Source: Streptococcus sp. SN-1 (GTDB lineage: Bacteria > Bacillota > Bacilli > Lactobacillales > Streptococcaceae). From it: a DNA stretch of 64,000 nucleotides. A program made the position numbers and the translations under genes. The stretch is from contig NZ_AP028929.1 in NCBI RefSeq assembly GCF_041154385.1, forward strand, positions 1,116,001 to 1,180,000, read 5' to 3'. Below the pieces are notes generated by a model. It saw only the letters and a program-made list of their open reading frames with translations, did not search any database and was not told where the DNA came from. This document shows, piece after piece, positions 8,074 through 16,634 of this stretch (its first letter is position 1; every line of letters starts with the position of its first letter).

Positions 8074-8199
8074 AGATCTTAGCTGACTTCAACCTACTAT
8101 AGTTGACAAAAAGCCCAAATTAATTTGATATTCCTAATCAATTTGTTCATATCTTATTCCAATCAACTATATATTAATTATGATGATTTGTTCAATATC

Positions 8200-8916
8200 C
8201 TAGTGAGAATAAGAGAACCACTCATTAATTAGACTAGCGATTTCTTTAGGTGCTTCAGTATAAAGCTCATGGCCAAAGTTCTCTAGAAGAATAGTATCAA
8301 AATAGTCTGGCAATTCTTTTAGGGCTTCCTCTCTCCATGTAGCTTCATTAGGATAGCGAGGACTAATAAACAAGGTATCTCCCACTTCTCTCTTAAAAGC
8401 TTGGATTTTCCTCCGTAGGCGGAGGATCGCTTCTATATTTTCATAATTTATAGCCAACTCATATCTATTATACTTCGCATTCCAGTGATAGGACTGTCTT
8501 ACAGCTTCCTCCATATTTTCTGACCAATACTTTGCTTCGGATTTTTCTTTAGAAATAAGAAGATTTAAGTCCGAAATAACTTGAGATTTGATATAGTTTT
8601 TAGTTTCCTCTAACTCTGTATCTAAAGGTAAACTCTTATCTAAATCTAGATAGCCACCATCCAAAAGAATCAGTTTTGTCACTTCATAAAATTCCGATGC
8701 GAGATAACGAGCCAAATCTCCTCCAAGAGAATGACCTATCAGACAGATAGATTCTTCCTCTTCTATCGATTTTTTAAACCATGATTTCAATTATGTTTCA
8801 TCTCGAAGATGCTTTTCATATGGATTTAGAAAATAAATCTGCGAATTTAGTTCTTGAAAAAAATCCTTGCTATGATAGACATTGCTTCCCAAACCGCCAA
8901 TAAAATATTTTTTCAT
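8200..8916 (-). pseudogene. Alpha/beta hydrolase, interrupted by one in-frame stop
   Basis: The complete frame from the ATG at 8914-8916 to the stop at 8200 is 239 codons, but codon 42 (8791-8793) is TAA. On either side the frame is intact: MKKYFIGGLGSN before it, and after it the nucleophile elbow GHSLGGD and a C-terminal NFGHELYTE that supplies the catalytic histidine. This is a small cytoplasmic esterase/lipase-like fold. Re-initiation at the TTG directly after the stop (8788-8790) could give 196 residues, but without the N-terminal strand. It follows the 103-residue gene by 3 bases. A read error at this single base cannot be excluded. Confidence 0.75.
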
Positions 8917-8919
8917 TCT

Positions 8920-9231
8920 CTACTTAATACTATGCTTATTCATCTTTTGTTCAAAGATAGTCGTGATAATCTGGCGCAATTCTTCGCGTTCTTTTTCTGG
9001 AATTTCACCACTTGTTTGGGCTGCAGCGTAGAGTTCAGGATGTTCAATTGAAATGCGTTTAATCGTACGTGTCGTAGCATGTTTTCTGACGAAAAATGGG
9101 ATTCTCTTAATCAAGTCTTGTGGTACTAGCGCAAGAATCTTCTCAGCAGTTTCCTTGTCACTAATCTTAGACGTTGTCAGCCCCTTCTTAATCATTTCCT
9201 GTTCTTTTTCTGTAAAATCTTTTAATTCCAT
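8920..9231 (-). CDS. Conserved hypothetical protein, 103 residues
   Basis: Cytoplasmic, lysine- and glutamate-rich, entirely helical by eye (MELKDFTEKEQEMIKKGLTT ... EKEREELRQIITTIFEQK). There are no membrane helices or catalytic motifs that I recognise. Proteins of this kind occur in many streptococci but I know of no function. It is followed after 3 bases by the broken hydrolase gene, so the two were probably one unit ending at the terminator near 8045-8073. Confidence 0.6.
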   Translation of the reverse strand: MELKDFTEKEQEMIKKGLTTSKISDKETAEKILALVPQDLIKRIPFFVRKHATTRTIKRISIEHPELYAAAQTSGEIPEKEREELRQIITTIFEQKMNKHSIK

Positions 9232-9350
9232 TCGATTAGTCCTCCTATTTTCTTTAAGTTAAATTATATATCATTTGTAGCAAGACGACAAATAGTCTGT
9301 TTGTAAAATGCTCTCTATACTACAATTTTCCTGTCGCTCATGATTGCTCT

Positions 9351-11096
9351 TTAATGAAAAATCACAAATCCATTTGACGAGATGACAAGCTGATTCTCCG
9401 ATTCTTGGCAATTGCTTCCTAGTGCTACGGCTTCCTTCTCTAAAAGATAATCTTCTTTTGATTGGTTAAAGATAGCTTTAAGAATTTGTCCTTCGTATTT
9501 CCATTCCAGAGCTACTAGATCAGGGTTGATTTCTTGAAGGCTATACTTGCCATACTGAATGATTGCTGACGCGTATTTCCGAATCTTAATTAGCTTCTTC
9601 ACGAAGTTTAACATATCATTGTCACTTGATATGCGTTCCCAAGGCATACAACGACGACAATCTGGGTCTGGACCTCCGGTCAAGGATAACTCTGTTCCGT
9701 AATAGATGCAGGGGGTTCCCTTTTGTAAAAAGAGAAAGGCTAGAGCTGATTTGACCAGTTGAACGTTTTCATTTGCCGTCCACAAGATGCGTTCTGTATC
9801 ATGAGAATCCAAGAGATTAAACATAACCTCTGAAATCTGCTGCTTGTAATACATAGATTGGCCATTGATTTCATTGATGAACTGGTCTGTCTTCTTAATT
9901 CCTCGTAAGAAATAGTCCTTGATACTATCAGATAAAGGATAATTCATGACGGCATGGAACTCATCTCCATTTAGCCAAGGCTGAGACGTATGCCAGACTT
10001 CTCCAAGGATATAAAGATCAGGCTTTTTAGTTAAAACTGCCTTGCGAAAATCCTTCCAAAACTGATGATCAATCTCATTAGCCACATCCAAACGCCAAGC
10101 ATCAATATCAAACTCTTCAATCCAATAAGTCGCAACTTTTAAAAGATAGTCCTTGACCTCTGGATTGGCCGTATTTAGCTTAGGCATATAGTCCTCGAAA
10201 CCAAAAGCATGATAGGGTAAGTCTCTCTTATTAGCTAGCTTTTCAGTAGTCACTGGGAATTGTTGAATATGGAACCAATCTTTATAAGCAGATTGCTCAC
10301 CATTTTCGACAACATCTTGCCATTGAGGTGATTGCGAACCAATATGGTTAAATACAGCATCCAGCATGATTTTCATACCACGCTGATGAGCTTGCTTGCC
10401 CAGCTCCCGAAAGGTCTCCTTGTCTCCAAAATGACGGTCAATTTCAAAGTAATTCGTCGTATTGTACTTATGATTGCTCGTAGATTCAAAGATAGGACAA
10501 AGATAAAGTCCAGTAATGCCCAAGTCTTGCAAGTAATCCAGATGGTCAATAATACCCTGTAAATCACCACCAAAGAAATCGTCACTCTGAGGTGTGATAG
10601 ATGAATCCCAGTCTAAAGTCCCTTCTGGGTTTAATAGAGCTTTTCCATTAGCAAATCTCTCAGGAAATATCTGATACCATACCGTATTTGAAACCCAATT
10701 AGGAACCTGGCATGCATCAATCTCATGAAGATAAGGCAACTTAAATCCATTTCCAATAGCATGAAGATTTTCTAGAGAATTTTCCACACAGTCTTTATCG
10801 CCATACAAAATACTTTGACCTTTTGTATCCTTGAGTTCAAAGAGATACTGGATACGTGCAAAGTCAACTGACACTTCAACCTGCCAATAATCAAATAAAG
10901 CGTCAGAAGCTATCTTGAACATTTCTTTTGTATCCTGATAAAACTCCTCCATAAAGATAAAAGGATCCCCATAATGCAAGTTGATATTTTCAATATCATC
11001 TTTCTTGGTCCGGATACGAATATGCACTGTTTTATCTTTATAAAGATAAGCATACTCCGACTCTGGTCTGTGATAAATGGCACTTAATTCCATCAA
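9351..11096 (-). CDS. Neopullulanase / cyclomaltodextrinase (GH13)
   Basis: Hydrolyses alpha-glucans such as pullulan, cyclodextrins or maltodextrins; with no signal peptide it acts inside the cell on imported oligosaccharides. Of 581 residues, about 1-120 form the N-terminal CBM34-type beta domain of this subgroup. The GH13 barrel then shows DAVFNH (246-251), RLDVAN with nucleophile D337, GEVWH with acid E366, and DSHDTE with D433. Length and layout fit neopullulanase/maltogenic amylase. It stands alone behind its own promoter (11155-11183) and a cre site (11129-11142), so glucose repression is likely. The exact substrate preference cannot be read from sequence. Confidence 0.88.
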   Translation of the reverse strand: MMELSAIYHRPESEYAYLYKDKTVHIRIRTKKDDIENINLHYGDPFIFMEEFYQDTKEMFKIASDALFDYWQVEVSVDFARIQYLFELKDTKGQSILYGDKDCVENSLENLHAIGNGFKLPYLHEIDACQVPNWVSNTVWYQIFPERFANGKALLNPEGTLDWDSSITPQSDDFFGGDLQGIIDHLDYLQDLGITGLYLCPIFESTSNHKYNTTNYFEIDRHFGDKETFRELGKQAHQRGMKIMLDAVFNHIGSQSPQWQDVVENGEQSAYKDWFHIQQFPVTTEKLANKRDLPYHAFGFEDYMPKLNTANPEVKDYLLKVATYWIEEFDIDAWRLDVANEIDHQFWKDFRKAVLTKKPDLYILGEVWHTSQPWLNGDEFHAVMNYPLSDSIKDYFLRGIKKTDQFINEINGQSMYYKQQISEVMFNLLDSHDTERILWTANENVQLVKSALAFLFLQKGTPCIYYGTELSLTGGPDPDCRRCMPWERISSDNDMLNFVKKLIKIRKYASAIIQYGKYSLQEINPDLVALEWKYEGQILKAIFNQSKEDYLLEKEAVALGSNCQESENQLVISSNGFVIFH

Positions 11097-11128
11097 TTTG
11101 TCTCCTAAAGTTTCAATTCAAATTTCAC

Positions 11129-11142
11129 GCAAACGTTTTCAC
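11129..11142 (-). promoter_or_regulatory. cre site of the neopullulanase gene
   Basis: Minus strand TGAAAACGTTTGCG, a good match to the CcpA operator consensus. It lies about a dozen bases downstream of the -10 box, where bound CcpA would block transcription. Confidence 0.7.
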
Positions 11143-11154
11143 AATTGTGATTCT

Positions 11155-11183
11155 AGTATACTACTTTCGTATTTTATTTTCAA
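11155..11183 (-). promoter_or_regulatory. Promoter of the neopullulanase gene
   Basis: Minus-strand -35 TTGAAA (11178-11183), 17-bp spacer, -10 TATACT (11155-11160). Confidence 0.7.
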
Positions 11184-11224
11184 GGCTTGTCCGTAGATTC
11201 TAGTGGTTTGGTTCTATAAATAAA

Positions 11225-11257
11225 AAAGCAGCCAGTCTTACAACTTGCTACTTTTCA
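11225..11257 (-). terminator. Terminator of the nucleotidyltransferase-like gene
   Basis: Minus strand GTAGCAAGT ... ACTGGCTGC pairs 8 of 9 bases and is followed by TTTTTT. It lies just after the stop at 11267. Confidence 0.6.
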
Positions 11258-11266
11258 AATGATGAT

Positions 11267-11758
11267 TTACAAATATCTTTGCAACCACTCTATTTTTTTA
11301 AAATCCTTATTGTTATTGTGATCATTTCGATAGGAATCTTGGGAAGAAGCCTTGTAAATGCTTAAAAACTGTTCCAAACTTGGAACTCGAAAAGAGATGT
11401 CATCGAGATGAATCAGCTCTATATCCGATTCCGAAACTCCTGCAAAATCAGGTAAAGAATCGATACTTCCGAATTCAACACTCAGACCATCTTTTTTGAA
11501 TTCATGCTCATGAATATCTATTAAGGCATAGCCTAAGTGTTTCATCACTTTCATTATCTTGTCCCACTCATAAATTCTGAGATGATCAGGTGCTTCCCAA
11601 CCTCTAGGGTCACCAGGCACATGAATGTCAATGTCAGACGGCCCCCATTCTTCATTTGATCGGTATTCAAACCCCAAAGATCCCATGAGCGTCGGAGTGA
11701 TTCCGGTTTGGTTTAAATGAGAACAAATTGTTCGAAATTCATCAAATAGAGAATTCAT
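11267..11758 (-). CDS. Nucleotidyltransferase-like protein
   Basis: 163 residues with a nucleotidyltransferase-fold signature: LMGSLGFEYRSNEEWGPSDI with DIDIHVPG following. The GS and the spaced DxD match the metal site of the Pol-beta/MNT superfamily. A second acidic strand (LSVEFGS) follows near residue 95. No partner domain is present. Some databases label relatives phosphoribosylanthranilate isomerase, which this sequence does not support. It forms its own unit ending at a terminator, 63 bases after the lipid kinase gene. Substrate unknown; candidates are small-molecule or tRNA adenylation. Confidence 0.55.
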   Translation of the reverse strand: MNSLFDEFRTICSHLNQTGITPTLMGSLGFEYRSNEEWGPSDIDIHVPGDPRGWEAPDHLRIYEWDKIMKVMKHLGYALIDIHEHEFKKDGLSVEFGSIDSLPDFAGVSESDIELIHLDDISFRVPSLEQFLSIYKASSQDSYRNDHNNNKDFKKIEWLQRYL

Positions 11759-11821
11759 TCCTCCTCCAATCCTTGATATAGAACTTAATCTCGTTGTGAA
11801 TAATAAACTAATTTTTACCTT

Positions 11822-12703
11822 CTACTCTTTCGGTTTTGAAAATACTTCTACTCGCTGAGCTAGGACTTTGATTTCTACAGGTAGGTTATCCGATTTATCG
11901 CCGTCAACATCTGACTCCAATTCACTATCTGAAGAAATCTTAATATTACGCGCTTTGATATACTCGATATTATCATTTGCAACAACATCCCCTTTTAGTA
12001 AATCAGGAATGACAGATAATTTGGAGAATATTGAAGCATCTTTCAGAATCAAGATATTGGCATAGCCGTCCTTGTTTTCTTCAAAGATTTTTTTATCAGC
12101 GAAGTAATTTGTCAAGAGAACCAAAACATGGCTAGCTTCACCAACATAATTTCCATTTTCTGTCTCAACCTTAATGTTAAAGACCTGATCCGTCATGACA
12201 GACTTCATAGTATTTACAGCATAGGCTAAAATACCGAATTTTGTCTTGTCCTCGATTTCAACATTGTGAATCGCCTCAGGAAGTGAACCGATACTAAAGA
12301 TATAACCAAAATAATTGTCATTCGCTTTTCCAATATCAATCTTATTGGTTAAGTTGAAATCCAGTTCATCAATCGCGCCATCAATGTCTTGATTGATTTC
12401 CAACAGTTTCGTAATGAGGTTACCCGTCCCACCTGGGATAATCCCTAACTTAGGAATGTAGTCTCTCTCAGCAATACCCGAAATGACTTCGTTGACAGTC
12501 CCATCTCCACCAAACACAACCACTGCATCGTACTTTTCACTAGAAGCTTCCTCAGCAAAATGTGTTGCATCCAAAGCTTTTTCGGTAATTTTGGTTTCTA
12601 CTTGCTCAAAATATTCTTTTGCTTTATTCTCCAGCTTTTCTTTGTAATCCAAAGCCTTTTCCCCACCAGAAGTAGGGTTGATAATTACCATTGCTTTTTT
12701 CAT
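11822..12703 (-). CDS. Diacylglycerol/lipid kinase family protein (YegS/BmrU-like)
   Basis: ATP-dependent kinase of the DAGK catalytic family, likely phosphorylating diacylglycerol or a similar lipid at the inner membrane face. Seen: MVIINPTSGG at the N-terminus (phosphate-binding), VVFGGDGTVNEVISG near 63-77, and GIIPGGTGN near 96-104, the three signatures of the family. The C-terminal half is the beta-sandwich with DGYANILIL and ESDVDGDK. 293 residues is the usual length. It is the last intact chromosomal-type gene before the broken ADP-ribosylglycohydrolase region. Confidence 0.88.
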   Translation of the reverse strand: MKKAMVIINPTSGGEKALDYKEKLENKAKEYFEQVETKITEKALDATHFAEEASSEKYDAVVVFGGDGTVNEVISGIAERDYIPKLGIIPGGTGNLITKLLEINQDIDGAIDELDFNLTNKIDIGKANDNYFGYIFSIGSLPEAIHNVEIEDKTKFGILAYAVNTMKSVMTDQVFNIKVETENGNYVGEASHVLVLLTNYFADKKIFEENKDGYANILILKDASIFSKLSVIPDLLKGDVVANDNIEYIKARNIKISSDSELESDVDGDKSDNLPVEIKVLAQRVEVFSKPKE

Positions 12704-12758
12704 TAATTTTCTCCTTAATATTCATAAGAAATGTTTATATTTTATCATACGCATCTAA

Positions 12759-12992
12759 CTATACCCTCATTATACAATGAAAATACAGAAAAGAGAAATC
12801 TGACGTACTGGAGATTAATAGACTTTTATTTTCCCATCGCATAACTACATCCTTTAAGTGTTCATCCAAGTAAGAGTAGGTCTTATCCTTTATCCAATTA
12901 GGAATGCCGTAAGCTGCCTCTGCAATGCTACCAGTTATTGCAGCAAGTGTATCACTATCGCCACCAAGTGAGATGGAGTTTCTACTTGTCAT
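12759..12992 (-). pseudogene. ADP-ribosylglycohydrolase, C-terminal fragment
   Basis: The frame opens MTSRNSISLGGDSDTLAAI and continues GSIAEAAYGIPNWI, the metal-binding C-terminal signature (GGDSDT, AEAxYG) of DraG-type ADP-ribosylglycohydrolases. Only ~55 residues of the family are left, followed by an unrelated tail. The matching N-terminus is at 13704-13832, and about 160-170 middle residues are missing. The fragment's first codons overlap the last codons of the SAP-domain gene, so the join lies at about 12990. It cannot be an active enzyme. Confidence 0.75.
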
Positions 12993-13599
12993 ACTCTTTT
13001 ATTTTATCAGCATATTCAGTCAAAAGATTCTTTGAATAAATTTTTTCAGCTTTTGAATTTCTAACTTCTTTCCAAAGAATAGAAGCTACTTTTAACTTGT
13101 TTGAGTAGTTACGACTATTTTCGTCTGCACAGAAGTCCTTTAAAAATTGGTTCCATTGACAAACCGAATGATCATACTTGGCATAATCTGAATTTCCATA
13201 ATAAACTTTTAGCATATCTTGGATTGTAAAACTCAAATCATTTTCTCTTTTTACTTTTCTCCAAGCAGTCGCCACATCAGCAGTAAATTTAAAGGGTGAA
13301 ACATCTGTTAAAGTTGAGAAATATTCTCTAAAGTGAGTGTTAAAGGAAAATCCACATTCAAGTAAGGGCATATTTAAGGTAACGACTTCTACTCGTTTCT
13401 TTTTCCTTTTTATTGATGATTTTTTAATCAAATTACCCTTAAAGTACTGCTCAATAATATGATTGAGTTCTTGTTTGGTACCTCTATATTCAAGCCCTAA
13501 TGACTTGCATATCTGTGAAAGTTCATCCCGATACCAATAGAATTTATTAAATTCATCAAAGGATGTGACTTTATCAAACTCAGGCCTGCTTTCTATCAA
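12982..13599 (-). CDS. SAP-domain protein inserted in the ADP-ribosylglycohydrolase locus
   Basis: 205 residues, basic. Residues ~15-60 (EFNKFYWYRDELSQICKSLG then TKQELNHIIEQYF) look like a SAP helix-loop-helix DNA-binding motif. A lysine-rich linker (SSIKRKKKRVEV) follows, then a C-terminal part (FSFNTHFREYFSTL ... AWRKVKRENDLSFTIQDML) as in the SAP/DUF6434-type proteins I recall. The start is TTG at 13599, chosen for the AAGGAGG site 7 bases upstream. It lies between the two fragments of the ADP-ribosylglycohydrolase and directly left of the 13664-13709 repeat. DNA binding is inference; the role is unknown. Confidence 0.6.
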   Translation of the reverse strand: MIESRPEFDKVTSFDEFNKFYWYRDELSQICKSLGLEYRGTKQELNHIIEQYFKGNLIKKSSIKRKKKRVEVVTLNMPLLECGFSFNTHFREYFSTLTDVSPFKFTADVATAWRKVKRENDLSFTIQDMLKVYYGNSDYAKYDHSVCQWNQFLKDFCADENSRNYSNKLKVASILWKEVRNSKAEKIYSKNLLTEYADKIKEYDK

Positions 13600-13663
13600 T
13601 ATAATACCTCCTTAAAACCAATTTAGGTTGTCATCTCAAAATAATGGAGTTTTAATTTCTTTA

Positions 13664-13709
13664 TTTTGAGGATTAGCTACGTTTCACTAACAAGCTTACA
13701 CATTCAACG
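13664..13709. repeat. Left 46-bp direct repeat (att-like copy of the rumA 3' end)
   Basis: Matches 20743-20788 at 42 of 46 positions in the same orientation. On the minus strand it encodes VECVSLLVKRS and stop, against [11 protein letters not shown] in the intact methylase gene. The 3' end of rumA is a known landing site of streptococcal integrative elements, so this reads as the far attachment site of an island that entered there. Confidence 0.7.
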
Positions 13710-13832
13710 GTTCGGACTTACCGTATCATCCGTGAAAAAGCAGTCCTTCCGAAATAAAGGAAAGTCCTTTGTTTTGATATTGTTCCATTCGTAAACAGAA
13801 CCGACAATATCTCCAATAATTGCTCCAAGAAT
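13704..13832 (-). pseudogene. ADP-ribosylglycohydrolase, N-terminal fragment with lost start codon
   Basis: The minus-strand frame encodes LGAIIGDIVGSVYEWNNIK and on to CFFTDDTV, the conserved start of ADP-ribosylglycohydrolases (GDxxGSxYE, FTDDT metal ligands). It then runs into the left 46-bp repeat and stops. The expected ATG is ATT at 13830-13832: an AAGGAGG site stands 6 bases upstream and the preceding hydrolase stop would have overlapped it as TGATG, now TGATT. Start loss plus truncation make this clearly dead. The C-terminus lies at 12759-12992. Confidence 0.75.
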
Positions 13833-14650
13833 CAGATTCCTCCTTGTGAAATATCAGATTCATTACACATTCCCAATGGATTGCTCTTTAAAAATGGCTC
13901 AACTAAATCAATCCACTCCTGATGTAGGTAAGATGATAAATAACCGTGATTATAGCCCTTTGCTTCATACAAAATTGTATTTGCATGTAGCTGATGAAAT
14001 AATTTCGCTGATTTTTTCACACAGTTCAATTCTTTTTCACCATAGATATACAGAACCTGAGCCTTGCTAGCAGAAATCATATCTTTCAGCTTGTAATGCC
14101 CCATATAGGTTTTGTAAATGGTCACCAATGTTTTAACAGGCGTCCTTGGCAGATCCTCCAAATAATAAGCTTTTATTTCCTCTGGATAAGCCAGTTTAGG
14201 ATAGAGTTTGTTCATCATGCTTAACTGAAGTTTGCAAGAGAATTTATTGAACATCAGTTTACCAAATAGAGACACTAGAAAGATGCTGATTTTAGATAAC
14301 CTTGGTTGAGGAATACAGAGGCTTCCGTCTATAATGCCCTTCTCAGCAATTTCACTATCTAAAGACAAAAGCTCCATGGCAATTTGACCACCAAGTGAAA
14401 CACCACCGATTGCAAACAATTTCCCACCACAGTTTGCTTTGATATAGTCTAGAATCTCCAAAGCAGAATCTTCAGTAGAAACATAATCAAGTTGATATTC
14501 CTCACCGTGGCCATTCAAAGTGGGTAGAATAATACGGTATTCTTTTGACAAGATTCGTGCTTGACGAAGATAATTCCACCAAGAACTACCACCACCATGT
14601 ATCAATAAAATAGGAGGCAAATTCTTATCACCAAATTCATGGAATTTCAT
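13832..14650 (-). CDS. Alpha/beta-fold hydrolase
   Basis: 272 residues, cytoplasmic, with a complete alpha/beta-hydrolase core: oxyanion strand LIHGGGSSWW (16-25), nucleophile elbow GGVSLGGQIA near residue 103, and the C-terminal catalytic histidine in YNHGYLSSY near 240. The cap region (FGKLMFNKFSCKLQ...) is helical. The last residues (SDISQGGI) are unlikely to be structural, since the frame runs into the ribosome site of the next gene. Substrate unknown. It was once coupled to the ADP-ribosylglycohydrolase that follows it. Confidence 0.75.
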   Translation of the reverse strand: MKFHEFGDKNLPPILLIHGGGSSWWNYLRQARILSKEYRIILPTLNGHGEEYQLDYVSTEDSALEILDYIKANCGGKLFAIGGVSLGGQIAMELLSLDSEIAEKGIIDGSLCIPQPRLSKISIFLVSLFGKLMFNKFSCKLQLSMMNKLYPKLAYPEEIKAYYLEDLPRTPVKTLVTIYKTYMGHYKLKDMISASKAQVLYIYGEKELNCVKKSAKLFHQLHANTILYEAKGYNHGYLSSYLHQEWIDLVEPFLKSNPLGMCNESDISQGGI

Positions 14651-14809
14651 GTTTAAACTCCTTACTGTAGGACTTTCACTAGATAAATACTTGTTAAATC
14701 AGTTTGAACAAGCAGTAATGCCTCATCAAATAGAAAAGTCTCTAACATTTATTATCTAGAATGACCACACGTTACTTTCAATAATAGATATATTAATCTA
14801 AAGTTAAAA

Positions 14810-15547
14810 TTACTTTTCCTTACTAATTCTGTTACTTGCCAATATAGTATAGATTAAATAAACAATAAAAATGATAATAAAAATAAAATTAATTTTTAAC
14901 ACAAAATAGAGATTTAACACATTTGCGAACGCATGAAATAATACACAGTATCCCACAGATTTCGTTTGACGATAAAGAAGCCCTAAAACAAAACTTAAAA
15001 ATAATGTATATATAAAAAATAAAATAAAAGGAAATCCTTGATGACTTTCTCCAACTATAAACCATAAAGGCAGATGCCATATTCCCCAAATTGATCCTAC
15101 AATCAAATTAGATTGCCAATAAGTATATTTTTTATCAAGTAATGGCTGTAATATTCCTCTCCATCCTAATTCTTCATGTCCACCACCAAAAAAAATTAGT
15201 TGTATAAAGAATAGCGGCATCAGATAAATTGATACTCCGTTTAATTCTAAGGAAGATACAGAAAATAGTATCAAAATTGCTAACAAATGAATAATGAAAT
15301 AAATACTAGTATTTTCTTTCTTACTAAATACAAAATGTTTAAATTTTATATTATTCCTTTTCAAATAAAAGCCACTTGCAATAGCTGGTCCAAGTGCACC
15401 TACTATATGTAATGTTCTTCCTATAATCGTTTCTAATCCCAAAATATGAGATTGCGTAAAGATGGCAAGAATCCCCCAAGCTATATAAGTAATTCCAAAT
15501 GTACAATAAAGATAATTTTTTAAATTCCTTTTGTCATTTCCTGTCAT
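14810..15547 (-). CDS. CPBP-family intramembrane metalloprotease
   Basis: 245-residue membrane protein with about eight hydrophobic helices. CPBP motifs are all present: EELGWRG (motif 1, EExxxR) near residue 126, GIWHLPLW (motif 2) near 155, and LFHAFANV (motif 3) near 205. Relatives are linked to bacteriocin immunity, peptide processing or membrane-protein control. It lies alone within the repeat-bounded island, is not closely similar to the CPBP gene at 3410-3997, and has the AT-rich composition of its neighbours. Substrate unknown. Confidence 0.75.
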   Translation of the reverse strand: MTGNDKRNLKNYLYCTFGITYIAWGILAIFTQSHILGLETIIGRTLHIVGALGPAIASGFYLKRNNIKFKHFVFSKKENTSIYFIIHLLAILILFSVSSLELNGVSIYLMPLFFIQLIFFGGGHEELGWRGILQPLLDKKYTYWQSNLIVGSIWGIWHLPLWFIVGESHQGFPFILFFIYTLFLSFVLGLLYRQTKSVGYCVLFHAFANVLNLYFVLKINFIFIIIFIVYLIYTILASNRISKEK

Positions 15548-15640
15548 TTTATCTTCCTAATCTTGACTATTCTACGTATAATATTTTTTACTGCTTCTTA
15601 GTTGCTCTCGATTATAACTACCTTTATTCTATCACAAAAA

Positions 15641-15671
15641 CACAAAAAAAGCCTTAAAATCAAGGCTTTTC
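15641..15671 (-). terminator. Terminator after the peptidase-E-like gene
   Basis: Stem AAAGCCTT / AAGGCTTT with a 6-base loop and a run of T on the minus-strand 3' side, about 55 bases beyond the stop at 15727. Confidence 0.75.
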
Positions 15672-15726
15672 ATTATTCATTTCGTCAATACTTTAGTTTC
15701 GTAGATTCAGATTCGCATGATTAAAA

Positions 15727-16317
15727 CTAGTCAATTTTCTCAATAATGTTTCCAAGTTTATCTAATACAAGACAGGAAGGATCATTTAGTGGAATTATGG
15801 GAACATTAACGAATTCTTCAGCTCTATCCTTATTAGCTTTATCGTTCCAGGAATCATAATGGACACTAATTAAAAACTGACTAAAGAGTCCTAATCCATT
15901 TTTTATTTTTATCTGATGATCTGAATTATCATTAGGTGAAACATAGACTTTTTCTCCTAATAATAGGGCTCCTGCAGCAAATCTCATAACTTTCGCCCCT
16001 TTATTAAGCATATGATCGATATAATTTTTGAACTCCTGATTGACATAAATAGATATATATTTTTCCGTATTTCCACCACCGATAATAATTAGATCAGCAT
16101 CTAGATAGCTATCAAAATTAATCTGCTTAGTATCCAAGAGTAAGTAATCAGTGTTTAGGTTAGAAAAATAGCTTCGGAAAACTTCCGTGTACTTTTTCAT
16201 ATAGGGTTGCCAATTATCTCGAAAAACTGTAAAAATAACAATTCTTTCAATCTTGCTTGATAATACAATTTTATCAACAATGCTATGTTTCTTTATTAGG
16301 GGATTCCCACCCATCAA
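15727..16317 (-). CDS. Peptidase E (S51)-like protein with serine nucleophile replaced
   Basis: 196 residues of the class-I glutamine-amidotransferase-like fold used by peptidase E and cyanophycinase. LIIIGGGNTEKY (76-87) is the family's turn. The nucleophile segment, normally GxSAGA, reads RFAAGALLLG (112-121), with Ala114 where the serine should be. Catalysis by the usual mechanism is therefore unlikely. The start is uncertain: no good ribosome site is visible before the TTG/ATG at 16312-16317, although the N-terminal strand (FLMGGNP) looks complete. It lies in the island beside the STAND gene; a binding or regulatory role is inference. Confidence 0.6.
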   Translation of the reverse strand: MMGGNPLIKKHSIVDKIVLSSKIERIVIFTVFRDNWQPYMKKYTEVFRSYFSNLNTDYLLLDTKQINFDSYLDADLIIIGGGNTEKYISIYVNQEFKNYIDHMLNKGAKVMRFAAGALLLGEKVYVSPNDNSDHQIKIKNGLGLFSQFLISVHYDSWNDKANKDRAEEFVNVPIIPLNDPSCLVLDKLGNIIEKID

Positions 16318-16634
16318 AAAAATTTATTCTTTCAAGTTAACACACTTTCTAAAGATACATAAAGTTTAAACAAGTTTATTCACGTTTTGAAATTATAATT
16401 TTTCTTAAAACATATCATTTTATTATTGACTGACTAAGATCGCACCAGCAATCATACATATGCAACTTGCTCATCATTGTCCAAACCAGTCTTAATAACA
16501 TCTCCAACATCCATAATATTTTTTAAACCTTAAATAAGATTTAGATAAATTTATTTGTAGGTTAAACCATCATGAAATGTCAATTCACAGATAGTTTTAC
16601 TTATATATTTATACAGTCTTTTTGTATTTATAAA
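16318..16634. other. Intergenic stretch between STAND gene and peptidase-E-like gene
   Basis: 317 AT-rich bases. The only item of note is a short minus-strand frame (MDVGDVIKTGLDNDEQVAYV) ending at about 16458, which may be the tail of a lost gene. No clear promoter or terminator was found. Confidence 0.4.

Larger units (their letters stand above)
7455..8199. other. Intergenic debris between element remnant and hydrolase pseudogene
   Basis: About 745 bases with no intact gene. It holds two direct 9-base AACACCAAA repeats (7522-7530 and 7534-7542), a rho-independent terminator (7616-7642), the 3' end of an unidentified minus-strand gene (7671-7742), an ISL3-type IS end (7903-8047) and a second terminator (about 8045-8073). 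The mixture marks the scarred edge of a decayed mobile element. Confidence 0.6.
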
